A stretch of DNA of 56,981 nucleotides, from the NCBI GenBank assembly GCA_034190085.1, contig JAXHTS010000040.1, positions 1-56,981 on the forward strand, written 5' to 3'. The notes under the pieces are model-generated. The model did no database searches and was not told the DNA's origin. It worked only from the letters and a program-made list of their open reading frames with translations. Both the position numbers and the translations under genes were made by a program. The stretch is from Spirochaetota bacterium. Lineage in GTDB: Bacteria > Spirochaetota > UBA4802 > JAFGDQ01. This document shows positions 26,460 through 35,667 of the stretch, piece after piece (positions within the stretch are counted from its first letter, which is position 1; each line of letters begins with the position of its first letter).

Positions 26460-26575
26460 TGTTTTGCAAGCCATGATTGATTTAGTAAAATATTCTGGAA
26501 TACATGCATAATTATTCTATCTCTACATATCAAAATGGAGTAGTATCAGTATTTTAATTATAAGAGGAAAGGAAT

Positions 26576-27508
26576 GTGAAAAAGATAAGGATATGGTTTT
26601 TTATAGGTAAATTGAAGATTTTCTTTTTTTTAATACTTCTAGACATGTCTTTTATTGTTAAGGGTGAGATCTATGCCGGGGAGACCTTGAGGTTTATCGC
26701 TACAATACATGGCGATGAGGTTTCTAAACCATTCAACCAACCATGTGGTTTTTTTTATGATGAGTCAAGGAAGAGAATTTATATAGCAGATACCAGGAAT
26801 AACCGTTTGGTGTCCTATGATTCGCAATTTACATTTTTATCTGAATTTAGCGCAGAGGGAAAGCTGGAATTGCCAACGAGTTTGGTAAGGGATAGGAGAG
26901 GCAGACTGATAGTAACTGAAAGTAAAAAAAATCAGGTAACCCTAATAGACATTAAGAATAAAAAATACGATCCCCTGGATTTTTCAAAGGTGCCTACAGG
27001 TGATCCGGTTGTGCCTGGAAATCTGGCTATTGATAAAAAAAATCAACTTTACGTTGTAGATCGAGCCAATAAAAGGATCCTTGTATTCAATGAGAGTGGC
27101 AAATACATTCGAGGGATTACAATCAAAGAGGGCCTTGGTGGTTTTAACGATGTTAAGGTAGGCGAGGATGGCAATATTTATGCTATTGATACCCTAAAGG
27201 GTCGGGTTTATATCTTTAATCAGGAGGGAAAACTCCTTAGAAAATTTGGTGAAAGGAATAAAGGGGAAGGAAAGTTTGATTTTCCCGTAAGTTTGGCAGT
27301 TGATCGAAGGGGTCTGGTCTATGTGATTGATAGACATAAGAACCGTCTTCTGGTTTATAATCAAAAAGGGGATTATATTGAGGGCTACTCTCAGATTGGT
27401 TGGAAGGAGGGTAGATTTTATTATCCTACATATATCTTTATTGATCAATCGCAGCGGATATTTATAATTGATAGGGATAATAATAGAATACAGGTCTACA
27501 AAAGATAG
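26576..27508 (+). CDS. secreted NHL-repeat beta-propeller protein
   Basis: A 310-residue protein that starts at GTG, with GAGGAAAGG 3-8 bases upstream. The signal peptide or anchor covers residues 14-34. The remainder is a six-bladed NHL propeller: repeated NRLVSYD, LYVVDRANKRILVFN, IYAIDTLKGRVYIFN and VYVIDRHKNRLLVYN units about 45 residues apart. Unlike the NHL protein at 11792 it lacks the acidic linker. It ends the locus. NHL propellers near OmcS-type cytochromes are thought to act outside the cell, but the role is unknown. Downstream there are only 70 bases before a convergent gene. Confidence 0.8.
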   Translation: MKKIRIWFFIGKLKIFFFLILLDMSFIVKGEIYAGETLRFIATIHGDEVSKPFNQPCGFFYDESRKRIYIADTRNNRLVSYDSQFTFLSEFSAEGKLELPTSLVRDRRGRLIVTESKKNQVTLIDIKNKKYDPLDFSKVPTGDPVVPGNLAIDKKNQLYVVDRANKRILVFNESGKYIRGITIKEGLGGFNDVKVGEDGNIYAIDTLKGRVYIFNQEGKLLRKFGERNKGEGKFDFPVSLAVDRRGLVYVIDRHKNRLLVYNQKGDYIEGYSQIGWKEGRFYYPTYIFIDQSQRIFIIDRDNNRIQVYKR

Positions 27509-27578
27509 AAACCTTATTTGAAACTGATCGACAAACTAATATAATGTTAGCATAGTGAATCATTAGCTATATCCATTA

Positions 27579-28571
27579 TTATATAAGATCAATCTTTACC
27601 AATTTTGATAAATCTCTCTTATCGATTATTATCCTTCTATAGATTTCAAATGCAGCAGTAATATCTTGAATTGCGAGGCCAGTTGAGTCGAAGATGGTCT
27701 TTTGATCTGAAGATTCCCTTCCGGGTTTTTGCCCGGTCACAATCTCTCCAATATCACCATAGATATCCTTCTGTGTAATAACCTCTTTTGATACCGCTAC
27801 ATTTATCTCTCCACTATGTGAGGACTGTTCCCAGTTGTCTATTATGATTCTCGATTGAGTAAGAACTTCAAAATCTAATTCCTGCTTGCCTCGTGCGTCG
27901 GCACCGATTGCGTTTATGTGGACACCCTTTCGAATGTGTTCAGCTTTTACTATGGGTGTTCTAACTGGTGTTGTGGTGGTAATTATATCCGCTTTGCCGG
28001 CTGCTTCATCAACTGATAATGTATATTCTGCATCTAGCCCGTATTCATTGTTAACCATTTGAGCAAAGTCTTTCATGCTATCCTTAGAGACGTCATATGC
28101 TATTATTTTGGATATCCTGGGTCTAGCAATCAGGAGGGCCTTTAACTGTGTTCTTGCCTGATCACCTGTACCTATAAAAGTCGCGATTTCAGAATCCTCT
28201 CTCGATAGATATTTCGCGGCGATTCCTCCAGCGGCCCCGGTTCTCATCTTGGTTATATGGGTGCCATCCATTATAGCCAGGGGATAACCAGTGTCAGGGT
28301 CTATCAATGTTATGGTTGCCATCACAACAGGCATATCCTTATTATTAGGGTGAACAGTCACATTTTTCACCCCGGCTATTTTCATGGAAGGGATATGCAC
28401 GGGCATACATCTCATATCCCCTTTATCAAAATAGAGATATTCCTTGGGTGGCATCTGCATCTTGCCCTCGCCGTACAGGATAAATGCTCTTTCAACTGTA
28501 GTGAGGTAATCGTTCATATTGAATACCTGTTCTATTTTAGATCTCTGAATTATATATGTTGACATCTTCAT
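27579..28571 (-). CDS. ornithine cyclodeaminase / mu-crystallin family protein
   Basis: A 330-residue cytoplasmic enzyme. Residues about 133-142 hold the dinucleotide motif GTGDQARTQL. Nearby IIAYDVS marks the end of the second strand. The N-terminal part has the KNVTVHP segment typical of the family, with the substrate-binding Lys. Members include ornithine cyclodeaminase, alanine dehydrogenase of archaea and ketimine or pyrroline-2-carboxylate reductases, which cannot be separated by eye. GGAG lies 8 bases before its ATG. It is not obviously related to the cytochrome locus or to the menaquinone operon that starts 430 bases beyond it, divergent from it. Confidence 0.82.
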   Translation of the reverse strand: MKMSTYIIQRSKIEQVFNMNDYLTTVERAFILYGEGKMQMPPKEYLYFDKGDMRCMPVHIPSMKIAGVKNVTVHPNNKDMPVVMATITLIDPDTGYPLAIMDGTHITKMRTGAAGGIAAKYLSREDSEIATFIGTGDQARTQLKALLIARPRISKIIAYDVSKDSMKDFAQMVNNEYGLDAEYTLSVDEAAGKADIITTTTPVRTPIVKAEHIRKGVHINAIGADARGKQELDFEVLTQSRIIIDNWEQSSHSGEINVAVSKEVITQKDIYGDIGEIVTGQKPGRESSDQKTIFDSTGLAIQDITAAFEIYRRIIIDKRDLSKLVKIDLI

Positions 28572-28914
28572 CGTTTGGACTCCAATTATAGTCTTATATC
28601 CACTCCTTTACTAGTTTAGCATAATATAAGGGGATGCATAATAAATTTTTAGATTTTTCTCTCATCATATCCTATTTATCGGTTGCTTATAATGTTCCAA
28701 AAAATGAGAATAGACAAATTACATCATTACTCCTAATAAATCTGTGATAGTGCAGGCAATGATTAGTCTTTCTGGGAGGATATCCCTTATTTCCTTTGAA
28801 TACATGAGACTCAAACCCTTGGGATGTGATAGTCATAAGTATTAAGGGGTGGCAAAGCCCTAGGCCTAATTTGTTCTAATTCTGGATTATCTTTTCATAA
28901 TAAAAAGTTCATAG
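28572..28914. other. intergenic region between divergent genes
   Basis: About 340 bases without a gene. Positions 28805-28869 hold a segment that resembles part of a GEMM (cyclic dinucleotide) riboswitch: CAAACC, a stem of CCCTT/AAGGG, then GGCAAAGCC and GGCCTAA. The conserved 3' half of that class is not seen. Confidence 0.25.
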
Positions 28915-28941
28915 TTGACATTCTGTTATTATTTGTAAAAT
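28915..28941 (+). promoter_or_regulatory. sigma-70-type promoter of the menaquinone operon
   Basis: TTGACA (28915-28920), a 15-base spacer and TAAAAT (28936-28941, 5 of 6 consensus) lie 58 bases before the mqnL start. The spacer is short, but the probable selenoprotein promoter at 49489 has the same 15-base spacing. Confidence 0.5.
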
Positions 28942-28999
28942 GTAGCGCAAATATGCTGGGGGGATAACTTTATAAAATTAAAAATTGTAAGCGAATAAG

Positions 29000-30445
29000 A
29001 TGGCATATGAAAACATACAACAATTCATCGAGAAGATTGAATCAATCGGGGAGTTGCATAGAATCTCCGCTTTAGTGGATCCGGTTTTGGAGATTACTGA
29101 GATCTCTGATCGAGTGTGTAAAATGAACGGGCCTGCCCTTCTCTTTGAGAATGTGAAGGGATCGCACTTCCCTCTTCTTATCAATGCCTTTAGTGGATAT
29201 AATAGGATGCAGTTGGCCCTGGGATGCAGTTCCTTTGACGAGATTGGGGCTCGATTGGAATCCTATATAAAGATGCAGCCGCCAAAGGATATAAAAGAAA
29301 AGATAAGAACACTCTTTACACTTAAGAAAATGGCAAATTTTATTCCAAAAAGAGTAAAGCGAGCGCCATGTCAGGAGATTGTCTACAACAGTGATGTTCC
29401 ACTACTTGATATGCTTCCCATTCTCAAATGTTGGCCTCAGGATGGTGGCCCCTTTATTACTCTACCCATAGTGATTACAAAGGATCCAGATAACGGGATT
29501 CAGAATGCCGGAATGTATCGCATGCATAAATATGACAACACCTCAACTGGAATGCATTGGCAATACAATAAGGATGGTGCGCGGCATTATGAGAAATATA
29601 AGAGGAGGGGTATCCGAATGGAGGTCGCTGTGGCTCTTGGTGGATCCCCTGCAGTGACCTATGCCTCAACTGCGCCGCTGCCGCCTGATATAGATGAATT
29701 CTTGTTTGCTGGCTTTATTAACTCACATCCTGTTAATATAGTAAAAGCCAAGACCCTTGATCTATATGTGCCTGCTGAATCTGATTTTATCCTCGAGGGA
29801 TTTGTTGATCCTGTTGAAGAGAGGATTGAGGGCCCCTTTGGGGATCATACAGGATTCTATTCACTTGCGGATAACTACCCAGTGTTTCATGTTACCAGTA
29901 TGACATGTAGAAGGGATGCAATCTATCCTGCGACTGTTGTGGGTAAACCTCCCATGGAGGATTGTTACATGGCAAAGGCTACTGAGAGGATATTCCTTCC
30001 ATTAATAAAGATGATTGTGCCAGAGATAGTTGATATGGAGCTTCCCCTGGAGGGTGTCTTTCACAATTGCGCCTTGGTATCGATTGACAAAAGGTACTCA
30101 GGCCAAGCAAAGAAGGTTATCAATGTTTTATGGGGATTAGGACAGATGTCATCAACAAAGTATATTACGGTGTTTGATAAGGACATTGAACTTAGGGATT
30201 ACAGCACTGTTGTGTGGAAACTCTTGAATAATGTTGATCCCAAGAGGGACATCCTCATATCTGAAGGACCCTTAGACGCCCTTGATCATTCAGCCTCGTA
30301 TCCCAATTTTGGAGGGAAGATGGGCATAGACGCAACAAGAAAGACCCGTGAGGAAGGAATGGGTCGGGAATGGCCGGATGAGATTGTAATGGATGATATA
30401 ATAAAAGAGATAGTGAATAGACGATGGAAGGAATATGGATTTTAG
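29000..30445 (+). CDS. mqnL: UbiD-family decarboxylase, menaquinone (futalosine) pathway
   Basis: A 481-residue UbiD-family enzyme. Members use prenylated FMN to decarboxylate an aromatic or unsaturated acid; in the futalosine route this is the MqnL step acting on the prenylated naphthoate ring. Family features include ALLFENVKG near residue 50, GPFGDHTGFYS around 280 and an intact length. It opens a tight operon (mqnL-P-M-E-A-C-menG-D), which is the basis for choosing mqnL over other UbiD roles. It overlaps the following prenyltransferase gene by 11 bases. The prenyl-FMN cofactor would come from the UbiX-like gene two positions downstream. Confidence 0.85.
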   Translation: MAYENIQQFIEKIESIGELHRISALVDPVLEITEISDRVCKMNGPALLFENVKGSHFPLLINAFSGYNRMQLALGCSSFDEIGARLESYIKMQPPKDIKEKIRTLFTLKKMANFIPKRVKRAPCQEIVYNSDVPLLDMLPILKCWPQDGGPFITLPIVITKDPDNGIQNAGMYRMHKYDNTSTGMHWQYNKDGARHYEKYKRRGIRMEVAVALGGSPAVTYASTAPLPPDIDEFLFAGFINSHPVNIVKAKTLDLYVPAESDFILEGFVDPVEERIEGPFGDHTGFYSLADNYPVFHVTSMTCRRDAIYPATVVGKPPMEDCYMAKATERIFLPLIKMIVPEIVDMELPLEGVFHNCALVSIDKRYSGQAKKVINVLWGLGQMSSTKYITVFDKDIELRDYSTVVWKLLNNVDPKRDILISEGPLDALDHSASYPNFGGKMGIDATRKTREEGMGREWPDEIVMDDIIKEIVNRRWKEYGF

Positions 30446-31274
30446 TAGGTTCTCTAAACTTATTCTTATAGACCAGACTCTCTATGCTCTTCCCTTTGCC
30501 TATATAGGTGTGTTATTCGCAGGTGGGGGATCGCTGGTGATCTGGATTCTAGTCACGGTAGCCCTTGTTGCCGCAAGGACCGCAGGAATGTCATTTAATA
30601 GGGTAATTGATGCCAGGATTGATGCCATAAATCCCAGAACTAAAGATCGTCATATACCAAAGGGAGAGGTTAAGCCTATACAGGTTTGGATGTTAGGCAT
30701 AACAGCATCGATTGTATTTGTTGGCGCATCATACATGTTCAATCCCCTATGTTTTTATCTGTCCTTTGTCGCTGTTACAATGCTCTATACATATTCCTAT
30801 TTCAAACGTTTTACATCATCTTCACATTTTTATCTTGGGTTCATTGAGGCTGCGGCTCCTATTGGCGGATATCTTGCTGTAAAGGGTGAATTTGACTTGA
30901 TCCCCTTGATTCTTGGATTTATTATCCTATGCTGGATCGCTGGGCTTGATATCCTTTATGCAATTCAGGATATGGAGTTTGATATTACTGAGAGGCTCTA
31001 TTCAATACCAGCTATCCTTGGGGTGAGGCGGGCTTTGTTCATTTCAGCGTTCAGCTATATATTATCCTTTATCGCTCTAATATTCATAGGATGGTTCACG
31101 CACAGAAATTTTTCATTTTGGATTGCAGCAGTAGGTATTGGGGGAATATTAATCTATCAACAGAGACTTGCTCGGCACGATGAAATTTCTTCCGCTATTG
31201 AAAGGATATTAGCGGTTAACAGGTATATCTCCCCATTGCTTTTTGTGGGGGTTCTAATTGAATCACTCTTTTAA
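30435..31274 (+). CDS. mqnP: UbiA-family prenyltransferase, menaquinone pathway
   Basis: A 279-residue membrane prenyltransferase with about eight hydrophobic segments. The first Asp-rich motif, NRVIDARIDAINPRT, binds the Mg-diphosphate of the isoprenoid; the second, DILYAIQDMEFD, completes the active site. It attaches the polyprenyl tail to the dihydroxynaphthoate ring. It is the UbiA member of the futalosine pathway by context (MqnP). It starts inside the last codons of mqnL, which suggests translational coupling. Confidence 0.86.
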   Translation: MDFSRFSKLILIDQTLYALPFAYIGVLFAGGGSLVIWILVTVALVAARTAGMSFNRVIDARIDAINPRTKDRHIPKGEVKPIQVWMLGITASIVFVGASYMFNPLCFYLSFVAVTMLYTYSYFKRFTSSSHFYLGFIEAAAPIGGYLAVKGEFDLIPLILGFIILCWIAGLDILYAIQDMEFDITERLYSIPAILGVRRALFISAFSYILSFIALIFIGWFTHRNFSFWIAAVGIGGILIYQQRLARHDEISSAIERILAVNRYISPLLFVGVLIESLF

Positions 31275-31287
31275 AGGATGGAATGTA

Positions 31288-31893
31288 ATGATAGTAACAG
31301 CAATTACAGGTGCTAGCGGATCCATATTGGGAATTAGGCTTATTGAGGAACTCCTCAACTCAGGAGAGAGGGTCGTGGCGATTGTGTCAGAAACTGCTTG
31401 GCGAATCATAGGTTGCGAGGTAAGCCATAATAAAGAGAATTACACATCCTTAAAGGAATTATTGATGTATCGCGGTGTAGCGCAAGGATTGGATCACTTT
31501 CATGAGTATGATAATAAGGATTTATTTTCACCTGTAGCCAGCGGCTCAACATCCTTTGAGGCTATGGTAGTCATCCCATGCTCCATGAAAACCCTGGCTT
31601 CTATATCACATGGTTATGCTGACTCACTAATAAGCAGGGCCTGCGATGTGGCTATAAAGGAGAAGCGAAGATGCATAATCGTTCCAAGGGAGACTCCCAT
31701 GAGTATTATTCATTTAGAGAATATGTATAAAGCAGGTCTTGCAGGCGTGGACGTTGTGCCGCCAGTGCCAGGATTTTATACACACCCTAGGTCAATTGAT
31801 GATGTAATAGACTTTGTTATCGGCAGAATTCTAAATCTATTGGGCAAGGAACACGCATTGTTCAAGAGTTGGGGAAACGTTGGTCTCTCCTGA
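31288..31893 (+). CDS. mqnM: UbiX-family prenyl-FMN synthase, menaquinone pathway
   Basis: A 201-residue flavin prenyltransferase. The N-terminus TAITGASGSILGIRL is the flavin-binding signature; CSMKTLASISHG and CIIVPRETPMS further mark the family. UbiX enzymes join dimethylallyl phosphate to FMN to make the cofactor of UbiD, here presumably for mqnL. I chose the ATG at 31288, with AAGGA 9 bases upstream, over an in-frame TTG at 31258 that would add ten residues before the typical start. It follows mqnP by 13 bases. Confidence 0.86.
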   Translation: MIVTAITGASGSILGIRLIEELLNSGERVVAIVSETAWRIIGCEVSHNKENYTSLKELLMYRGVAQGLDHFHEYDNKDLFSPVASGSTSFEAMVVIPCSMKTLASISHGYADSLISRACDVAIKEKRRCIIVPRETPMSIIHLENMYKAGLAGVDVVPPVPGFYTHPRSIDDVIDFVIGRILNLLGKEHALFKSWGNVGLS

Positions 31894-31918
31894 TATAATA
31901 ATTTGAGTATAATCAACA

Positions 31919-33013
31919 GTGGAACTACAAAATAAAATAAAAAATAGAGAGCTTCGAAGCATAGCAGAAAAGGTATGCCAGGGAGTCCCTGTAAGCGATT
32001 CAGACGCAGAGTATATGCTCACTACAAATGATATCCTTGATCTCGGTAGCATCGCTAACTTCCTAAGATCAAAATTGCATGGTAATAATACCTATTATGG
32101 CGTTAACATCAATTTGAACTACACCAACATCTGTCAACTGCGCTGTCCCATCTGCGCATTCTCCAGGGATGAAGATGACGAGGATGCTTATTGTATGACA
32201 CTTGGGCAGATCGAGGAAAGGATTCGAAAGGCTCTCCCCCTTGGCATAGATGAGGTTCATATTGTGGGGGGTCTCCATCCTACACTCACTATTGATTACT
32301 ACGAATCAATGATAAGACGCATAAAGAGCATAAAACCGAGTATTTTTGTAGTGGCCTTTACAGCGGTTGAGTATGATCATTTTGCAAGATTGAACAGTAT
32401 GTCATTGGAGGAGGTGTTCAAAAGGCTTATTGATGCTGGTGTGGGGGCATTGCCTGGGGGTGGCGCAGAAATCTTTTCGCCTAGAGTGAGAAACGTAATC
32501 ACGCCAAAAAAGATAACAGGAGAAGAGTGGATAGATGTTATGCGTACAGCCCATAAAATGGGCATTAAAACAAATGCAACTATGCTGTACAATCATATTG
32601 AAAGTGTTGAGGATATTGTTGATCATCTCTCGCGGATAAGATCCCTGCAGGAGGAGACAGGTGGCTTCAAAACCTTTGTCCCACTTCTGTATCACGATCG
32701 CAATGCCAGAATGAAATCCAATCGATCCACAATCACAGGATTTGATGATATTCGGATTTATGCAACTAGCAGAATTTATCTGCATAATGTGACTCATCTA
32801 AAGTCGCTGTGGATGTATGTTGGAGATAAAATGGCTCAAGTGCTTCTGAAATTTGGTGTTGATGAGATGGGCGCAACATATAATAATGAAAAGATCGTGC
32901 ATTCTGCCGGGGCACAGACACCGGATTATGGCTCAGAGTCATTCCTGCGAAGGCTTATCGAAGAGGCGCGATTCAATCCTATAAGGTCTACAGCAAATTA
33001 TACAATCAATTGA
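31919..33013 (+). CDS. mqnE: aminofutalosine synthase (radical SAM)
   Basis: A 364-residue radical SAM enzyme that starts with GTG. The cluster motif CQLRCPIC fits CX3CX2C, followed by AFSRD. PGGGAEIF and NATMLYNHIES are hallmarks of MqnE, which joins the chorismate-derived enol ether made by MqnA to the adenosyl radical of SAM to make 6-amino-6-deoxyfutalosine. It lies 25 bases after mqnM and 13 before mqnA. The MqnE/MqnC distinction rests on these motifs and on the presence of a second, MqnC-like protein two genes later. Confidence 0.85.
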   Translation: MELQNKIKNRELRSIAEKVCQGVPVSDSDAEYMLTTNDILDLGSIANFLRSKLHGNNTYYGVNINLNYTNICQLRCPICAFSRDEDDEDAYCMTLGQIEERIRKALPLGIDEVHIVGGLHPTLTIDYYESMIRRIKSIKPSIFVVAFTAVEYDHFARLNSMSLEEVFKRLIDAGVGALPGGGAEIFSPRVRNVITPKKITGEEWIDVMRTAHKMGIKTNATMLYNHIESVEDIVDHLSRIRSLQEETGGFKTFVPLLYHDRNARMKSNRSTITGFDDIRIYATSRIYLHNVTHLKSLWMYVGDKMAQVLLKFGVDEMGATYNNEKIVHSAGAQTPDYGSESFLRRLIEEARFNPIRSTANYTIN

Positions 33014-33026
33014 AGGGAGGAACAGA

Positions 33027-33839
33027 ATGAAACTCGGTTATATTGATTATCTGAATTGTTATCCCTTCTATCACTATATGTTTGAGAAGGAGAATTTAAA
33101 GGGGGTATGTGTTATACCGGGGTATCCTAACGAACTCAATCGGATGATGCATTCTCATGAACTCGATATGAGTCCTATTTCCGCGGCAACCTGCGCGGAC
33201 ATTGCAGATGAGATTATGCTGCTTCCGCAGTTCTGCCTAAGTTCAGCAGGATACGTCGGTTCAGTAATACTTGCAAGCAAGATACCCATTGAAAAGCTGA
33301 ATAACAAGAGAATCGGAATCACCAGCGCATCACATACATCATGTGTGATGTTGAAAGCTTTGTTGCAAAATTATTATAGGGTTAATCCGTTATATTTTAC
33401 AACCGATCCTTTTCCTGACCTAAAGCATATGGATGCCGCATTGATTATTGGCAATGAGGCTATGATCCCCCATAATGAACCCGTTCCCTATGTATATGAT
33501 CTGGGTGAGCTCTGGTTTCAACAGACCGGCTTCCCAATAGTCTTTGCAGTATTTTCCATTCGAGAAAGAATTATTGAAAGGTATGCTTCAGACATAAGGT
33601 CTGTTATACAATCCTATCACAATTCCCTGCTCTGTCTTGAAAAGGAAAAAGAAAACGTTATTCTCAAGGCAAGAGAAAAGTATCCCAATGTCTTTTATAA
33701 CATTGATGAGTATTATAGTAATCTACAATTCGAGTTCACTAAGGATTTAAAAAGGGCATTAGATTTTTATCATTCCATAGCCGGGGAGTTGGGATTGATT
33801 AAAAAGGTTGCGTCATTAAAATATCTAACAATTGATTAA
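33027..33839 (+). CDS. mqnA: chorismate dehydratase
   Basis: A 270-residue enzyme of the periplasmic-binding-protein fold used in the cytoplasm. The start GYIDYLNCYPFYH, the PNELNRMMHSHELDMSPIS region and IGITSASHTSCVM match MqnA, the first enzyme of the futalosine pathway, which dehydrates chorismate to 3-enolpyruvylbenzoate. GGAGG lies 7 bases before its ATG. It is related in fold to MqnD at 35664; both lie in the same operon. Length and motifs are normal. Confidence 0.87.
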   Translation: MKLGYIDYLNCYPFYHYMFEKENLKGVCVIPGYPNELNRMMHSHELDMSPISAATCADIADEIMLLPQFCLSSAGYVGSVILASKIPIEKLNNKRIGITSASHTSCVMLKALLQNYYRVNPLYFTTDPFPDLKHMDAALIIGNEAMIPHNEPVPYVYDLGELWFQQTGFPIVFAVFSIRERIIERYASDIRSVIQSYHNSLLCLEKEKENVILKAREKYPNVFYNIDEYYSNLQFEFTKDLKRALDFYHSIAGELGLIKKVASLKYLTID

Positions 33840-33865
33840 TGCCGGTCAAGAGGTGGAAAGTTTAA

Positions 33866-34942
33866 ATGTTTGAAGATAGGGAAAGCAATAGTCTTGTTGA
33901 CAGGATATATAGGGGAGAACGAATATCCACCCAGGAAGCCAGAGCGTTATTCGAATGGGGTTTTGTCGAGCTGGGCACAGCTGGGGATATGAGAAGAAGA
34001 TTGGCATCTCCAAAGGCAGAGGTGGGATTTATTGTTGATCGAATTATCAATTTTACTAATATATGCGAGGCTGGATGTGAATTTTGTGCCTTTCACGCTG
34101 GCGCTAAGAGCATTAGCGCTTATGAACTTACAATAGACAATATATGCAAAAAGGTTGAGGGGCTTCAAATATTAAGGGGAACACAGGTTATGCTCCAGGG
34201 GGGACTCCATCCTAATTATACATTGGACACCTATCTTGCTATGGTGAGAACCATAAAAAGCAGTTTCCCTGATATCTACCTCCACTCTTTTTCTCCGGCA
34301 GAACTGATGCATATCTCCCAAAAGGAAGCTATTACGCTGGATGAGGTTATAAGCGCATTAAAAAACGCAGGCCTTGATTCTGTGCCCGGCGCATCTGATC
34401 TTTTAGTAGATAGAATTAGGAAAAGGGTTAGTCCCAAGAAATTAACAAAGGATGAATGGTGCGAGGTTATGCGCGCTCTTTGTCGTCATGGGATTAAGTC
34501 GTCAGCAACAATGACCTATGGGATGGGAGAGTGTATTGAGGAGAGGATTGAGCATCTGAAGGTGATACGGGATATTCAGGATGAAACAGGCATCATTCGA
34601 GCCTTCATCCCATGGTCGTTTTCTCCTGTCAATACATGCCTTGACAATATCCTGCCAGCGACTGGGATTGAGTATCTCCAAATGGTTTCTATTTCAAGAA
34701 TATTTCTTGATAACATTAAATATATACAGGCAGGTTGGCTCACAGAGGGATTAAAACTCGCCCAGATCGCTCTAGCAATGGGGGCTAATGATATGGGCGG
34801 GGTGCTCATGGAAGAGGTGGTTGTAAAAGCGACAGGCATTAAAACAAAGACAAACATCCCTGAACTCATAAATATAATCAAAAATGCTGGCAGGGTTCCT
34901 GTTCAAAGAGATTCTGAATATAATGCTATCAGGAGCTTTTAA
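33866..34942 (+). CDS. mqnC: cyclic dehypoxanthinyl futalosine synthase (radical SAM)
   Basis: A 358-residue radical SAM protein. CEAGCEFC (CX3CX2C) followed by AFH is the cluster motif; MTYGMGE and FIPWSFSPVNT are typical of MqnC, which closes the ring of dehypoxanthinyl futalosine. One deviation stands out: where MqnC and MqnE proteins usually have PGGGAEIL or PGAGAEIL, this one has PGASDLL. The sequence around it is intact, so it is not a frameshift. The stop of this gene overlaps the menG start (TAATG). Confidence 0.82.
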   Translation: MFEDRESNSLVDRIYRGERISTQEARALFEWGFVELGTAGDMRRRLASPKAEVGFIVDRIINFTNICEAGCEFCAFHAGAKSISAYELTIDNICKKVEGLQILRGTQVMLQGGLHPNYTLDTYLAMVRTIKSSFPDIYLHSFSPAELMHISQKEAITLDEVISALKNAGLDSVPGASDLLVDRIRKRVSPKKLTKDEWCEVMRALCRHGIKSSATMTYGMGECIEERIEHLKVIRDIQDETGIIRAFIPWSFSPVNTCLDNILPATGIEYLQMVSISRIFLDNIKYIQAGWLTEGLKLAQIALAMGANDMGGVLMEEVVVKATGIKTKTNIPELINIIKNAGRVPVQRDSEYNAIRSF

Positions 34943-35667
34943 TGAAGAGCAGACTCGGTTATGAGATCAATAATGACAATCCCGAAGACAAAAAAAGGTT
35001 TATTAGGGGTTTGTTCAAATCAATAGTATCCACCTACGATATCGCTAATAGGGTGTTATCTTTTGGAATTGATATGCGGTGGCGCAGAGAAATGCTGAGC
35101 TACATCAATATTTTGCATAACATTCGGGCTGTTGATCTATGCTGCGGAACGGGGGATGTCACTAAGCTTTTTCATAAAAGGGGTATAGAGGTCTTTCCCA
35201 TTGATTTCAGCATCGATATGATACGTAAGGGTGTAAAGAGAAGGGCGCTTAGGGATCGTTCAATTGTAGCTGATGTTAGCTCGTTGCCATTAAAGGATAA
35301 TAGCTTCAATTTAGCAACAATCGCATTTGGTGTTCGCAATATCCCTGATCTGGATATTTTTATGATTGAAGTCAGGCGAATATTAACCAAAGGCGGAAAG
35401 CTTATATTATTGGAGCTTGTTCGACCTGAAAATATCGTTATTAGATTTTTGTATTCGCTATACCTTAATATAATGTTGCCATTTGTAGGAGGGCTAATGT
35501 CCTTTAAACCAATGGCCTACCGATATCTATCAAGGAGCATTGCCACCTTTATGTCCCCTGAAAATCTAAAGTTCATGCTGGAAAAACACGGTTTTGTCGA
35601 AATCTGTCATTATTTTCAAACCTTCGGTATTGCTATCATTATTGTCTGCCAAAAGGATCAGTCATGA
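34942..35667 (+). CDS. menG: demethylmenaquinone methyltransferase (UbiE/MenG family)
   Basis: A 241-residue class I methyltransferase. SAM motif I is VDLCCGTGDVTK at about residue 56-67; FGVRNIPDL and LILLELVRP are UbiE/MenG signatures. It adds the ring methyl group in the last step of menaquinone synthesis. It is placed between mqnC and mqnD with overlaps of 1 and 4 bases, so all three are probably translated in a coupled way. Confidence 0.87.
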   Translation: MKSRLGYEINNDNPEDKKRFIRGLFKSIVSTYDIANRVLSFGIDMRWRREMLSYINILHNIRAVDLCCGTGDVTKLFHKRGIEVFPIDFSIDMIRKGVKRRALRDRSIVADVSSLPLKDNSFNLATIAFGVRNIPDLDIFMIEVRRILTKGGKLILLELVRPENIVIRFLYSLYLNIMLPFVGGLMSFKPMAYRYLSRSIATFMSPENLKFMLEKHGFVEICHYFQTFGIAIIIVCQKDQS

